A stretch of 64,000 nucleotides of DNA, from assembly GCF_000190435.1 (NCBI RefSeq), contig NC_015152.1, forward strand, positions 1,370,458-1,434,457, in the 5' to 3' direction. Below, one piece after another: positions 62,860-64,000 of this stretch (positions within the stretch are counted from its first letter, which is position 1; every line of letters begins with the position of its first letter). Source of the DNA: Sphaerochaeta globosa str. Buddy (GTDB taxonomy: Bacteria > Spirochaetota > Spirochaetia > Sphaerochaetales > Sphaerochaetaceae). The translations under genes and the position numbers were made by a program. Under the pieces are notes generated by a model. The model searched no databases and was not told the origin of the DNA. It saw nothing but the letters and a program-made list of their open reading frames with translations.

Positions 62860-64000
62860 AGGCTTGAGGACTCCCCTAGGGCTGCGAGAAGACTGCGGAT
62901 TCTGATCTTCACTGCACCCAAGTTTGCAATCTCGTCGATTTTTATCTGGGTATAGATTTTATCAGTTCGTCTGAGAATGTCCCGAATTTCATCGCTGGTT
63001 ACCGCATCCAGTCCGCAACCGAAGGAGACAAGCTGGATAATTTGCATGTCGGGTTGCGTGGTTACATACCTTGCAGCATCGTACATCCGGGCATGATAGG
63101 TCCATTGGTTGAGCACCGTACGCGTTTGTTTTTGCACCAAATGGCTGATGCTGTCCTCGCTGAGGACGGCGCATCCGCATTGGAGCAAAAGGCTGTCGAT
63201 ACCGTGGTTGACTTCTCCATCGATGTGGTAAGGCCGTCCGGCCAGAACCATGATCGGCCAGTTGCGCCTTCGTGCCTCCTCGATGATGATTCCTCCTTGG
63301 GTCCGTACAGCCATTTGATAGCAGCTCAGCGCTTCATACCCGTCTTTGCAGGCCTTTTTTACTTCGGCTTTCGTAACGTGGTAGTGCTCGCCCAAAACAG
63401 TGTGCAGTCTATTGGGGAGAAAGCGCTCGTCAGCGAGACTGAGGTAGTCGTTGATGAACAGGACCTTCTGTTCAAGCAAGGCCGGTATATTGTGTCTGAG
63501 CACCTCCGGATAATAGGCAACCACCGGACAGTTGAAATGATTGTCCCCCTTTTCTTCCTTGAGATTGTAACTGGAGCAGGGGTAGAAGATGGCATCGACA
63601 CCTTCATCGATAAGCTCCTGGATATGACCGTTCATCAGTTTTGCGGGATAGCAGATGGTATCGCTGCTGATGGTGGATTGTCCTTTGAGGTAGGTATTTC
63701 TGGTAGAAGGCTTGGAGACGACAACCTCGAAGCCCAGACTGGACAAGCATGCGTGCCAGAAGGGAAGCTGCTCATAGAAAGAAAGCTGCAGGGGAAGTCC
63801 GATTTTGCCTCTCTTGTTTTTCCCGGGCTGCAACGATGCAAGATACTGCTGCTTGAATGCGTACACATTGAGATTTTGTGGATTGCTGACAAAACTCTCA
63901 GGTCGTACAATACGGTCACACTTGTTGCCGCTGACCAACTTGCGTTCTCCATCGAAACTGTTGATGGTTAGCAGACAGGTATTGGTGCATCCTTTGCAAT
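62856..64000 (-). CDS. Acyl-CoA dehydratase activase-like protein, partial (5' end outside window)
   Basis: The reading frame is open to the right edge, so the N-terminal part (expected BcrAD/BadFG-type ATPase domains) is not visible. Near the edge it reads CKGCTNTCLLTI (minus strand, about 63961-63998) followed by GNKCDR, a cysteine motif of these large activases. Next comes a DUF2229-like part with KIGLPLQLSFYEQLPFW, DTICYPAKLMNGHI, FYPCSSYN and LAGRPYHIDGEVNHGID. It ends AVKIRIRSLLAALGE, and its stop overlaps the next start. Earlier TTG codons such as 63938 are internal, not the start. Confidence 0.82.
   Translation of the reverse strand, partial: CKGCTNTCLLTINSFDGERKLVSGNKCDRIVRPESFVSNPQNLNVYAFKQQYLASLQPGKNKRGKIGLPLQLSFYEQLPFWHACLSSLGFEVVVSKPSTRNTYLKGQSTISSDTICYPAKLMNGHIQELIDEGVDAIFYPCSSYNLKEEKGDNHFNCPVVAYYPEVLRHNIPALLEQKVLFINDYLSLADERFLPNRLHTVLGEHYHVTKAEVKKACKDGYEALSCYQMAVRTQGGIIIEEARRRNWPIMVLAGRPYHIDGEVNHGIDSLLLQCGCAVLSEDSISHLVQKQTRTVLNQWTYHARMYDAARYVTTQPDMQIIQLVSFGCGLDAVTSDEIRDILRRTDKIYTQIKIDEIANLGAVKIRIRSLLAALGESSSL

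Noticed and set aside
1-64000. CRISPR arrays, insertion sequences, prophage or attachment sites
   Set aside because: I saw no regularly spaced repeats, transposase or phage genes. The Xer-type recombinases belong to a housekeeping cluster and the tRNA genes show no duplicated ends.

Overview
The window looks like a chromosomal core segment of a spirochaete of the Sphaerochaeta type. This is an inference from protein content, not a database hit. The support is: a PUR-domain (DUF3276) protein of the kind known from Borrelia, a eukaryotic-type isoleucyl-tRNA synthetase, an SMC shorter than usual, a PAS kinase/NtrC-family regulator pair next to a delta'-like protein, and carbohydrate genes (kduI/kduD, PPDK, zwf/pgl) that suit a fermentative, sugar-using spirochaete. 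Base composition is near balanced. I saw no insertion sequence, prophage, rRNA operon or CRISPR array.

Layout. 1-8.3 kb: a tightly overlapping plus-strand run of cell division and quality-control genes (ftsA end, ftsZ, two Xer recombinases, a TauE/SafE permease, a divergent dprA, hslV, hslU, an FlhF-like GTPase). 8.3-14 kb: a class B penicillin-binding protein, a LysM/LytM protein with lost zinc ligands, and secA. 14.1-21.5 kb: murG, cvpA-like, DNA polymerase III delta'-like, a sensor kinase, a sigma54-dependent regulator and a DinG-type helicase. 21.6-23.7 kb: a solitary groES, an unknown gene, and an alternative sigma70-family factor preceded by a textbook sigma54 (-24/-12) promoter. 23.8-26.3 kb: a self-contained GntR-kduI-kduD operon with its own promoter and palindromic operator. 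26.6-29.3 kb: ppdK.

29.4-38.3 kb: tRNA-Thr, -Gln, -Glu and -Gly, tsaD, apt, an ABC-F ATPase, coaX, an M29 aminopeptidase beside a degenerate paralogue, a PUR-domain protein, a GNAT enzyme and rnhB. 38.3-48.4 kb: smc, ffh, rpsP-khpA-rimM-trmD-rplS, a zinc-finger unknown, coaD, rpmF-acpP-rnc and cca. 48.5-53.8 kb: ileS, a lipoprotein, a tiny zinc-ribbon gene and trpS with a predicted [4Fe-4S] motif. 53.9-61.6 kb: a binding-protein ABC transporter with a fused two-domain permease, a phosphohexomutase, then zwf and pgl in convergent orientation, which together suggest sugar-phosphate uptake and oxidation. 61.6-64 kb: two pieces of an acyl-CoA dehydratase activase/HgdB-like protein, the upstream one running off the window.

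The most notable candidate system is the regulatory chain kinase -> NtrC-type activator -> sigma54 promoter -> sigma70-family factor, which has the same architecture as the Borrelia Hk2/Rrp2-RpoN-RpoS cascade. Other points of interest are an intact transpeptidase and an FlhF-like GTPase in what may be a non-motile, soft-walled lineage, an SMC with no recognisable hinge, and several promoter, operator and hairpin elements that can be read directly.
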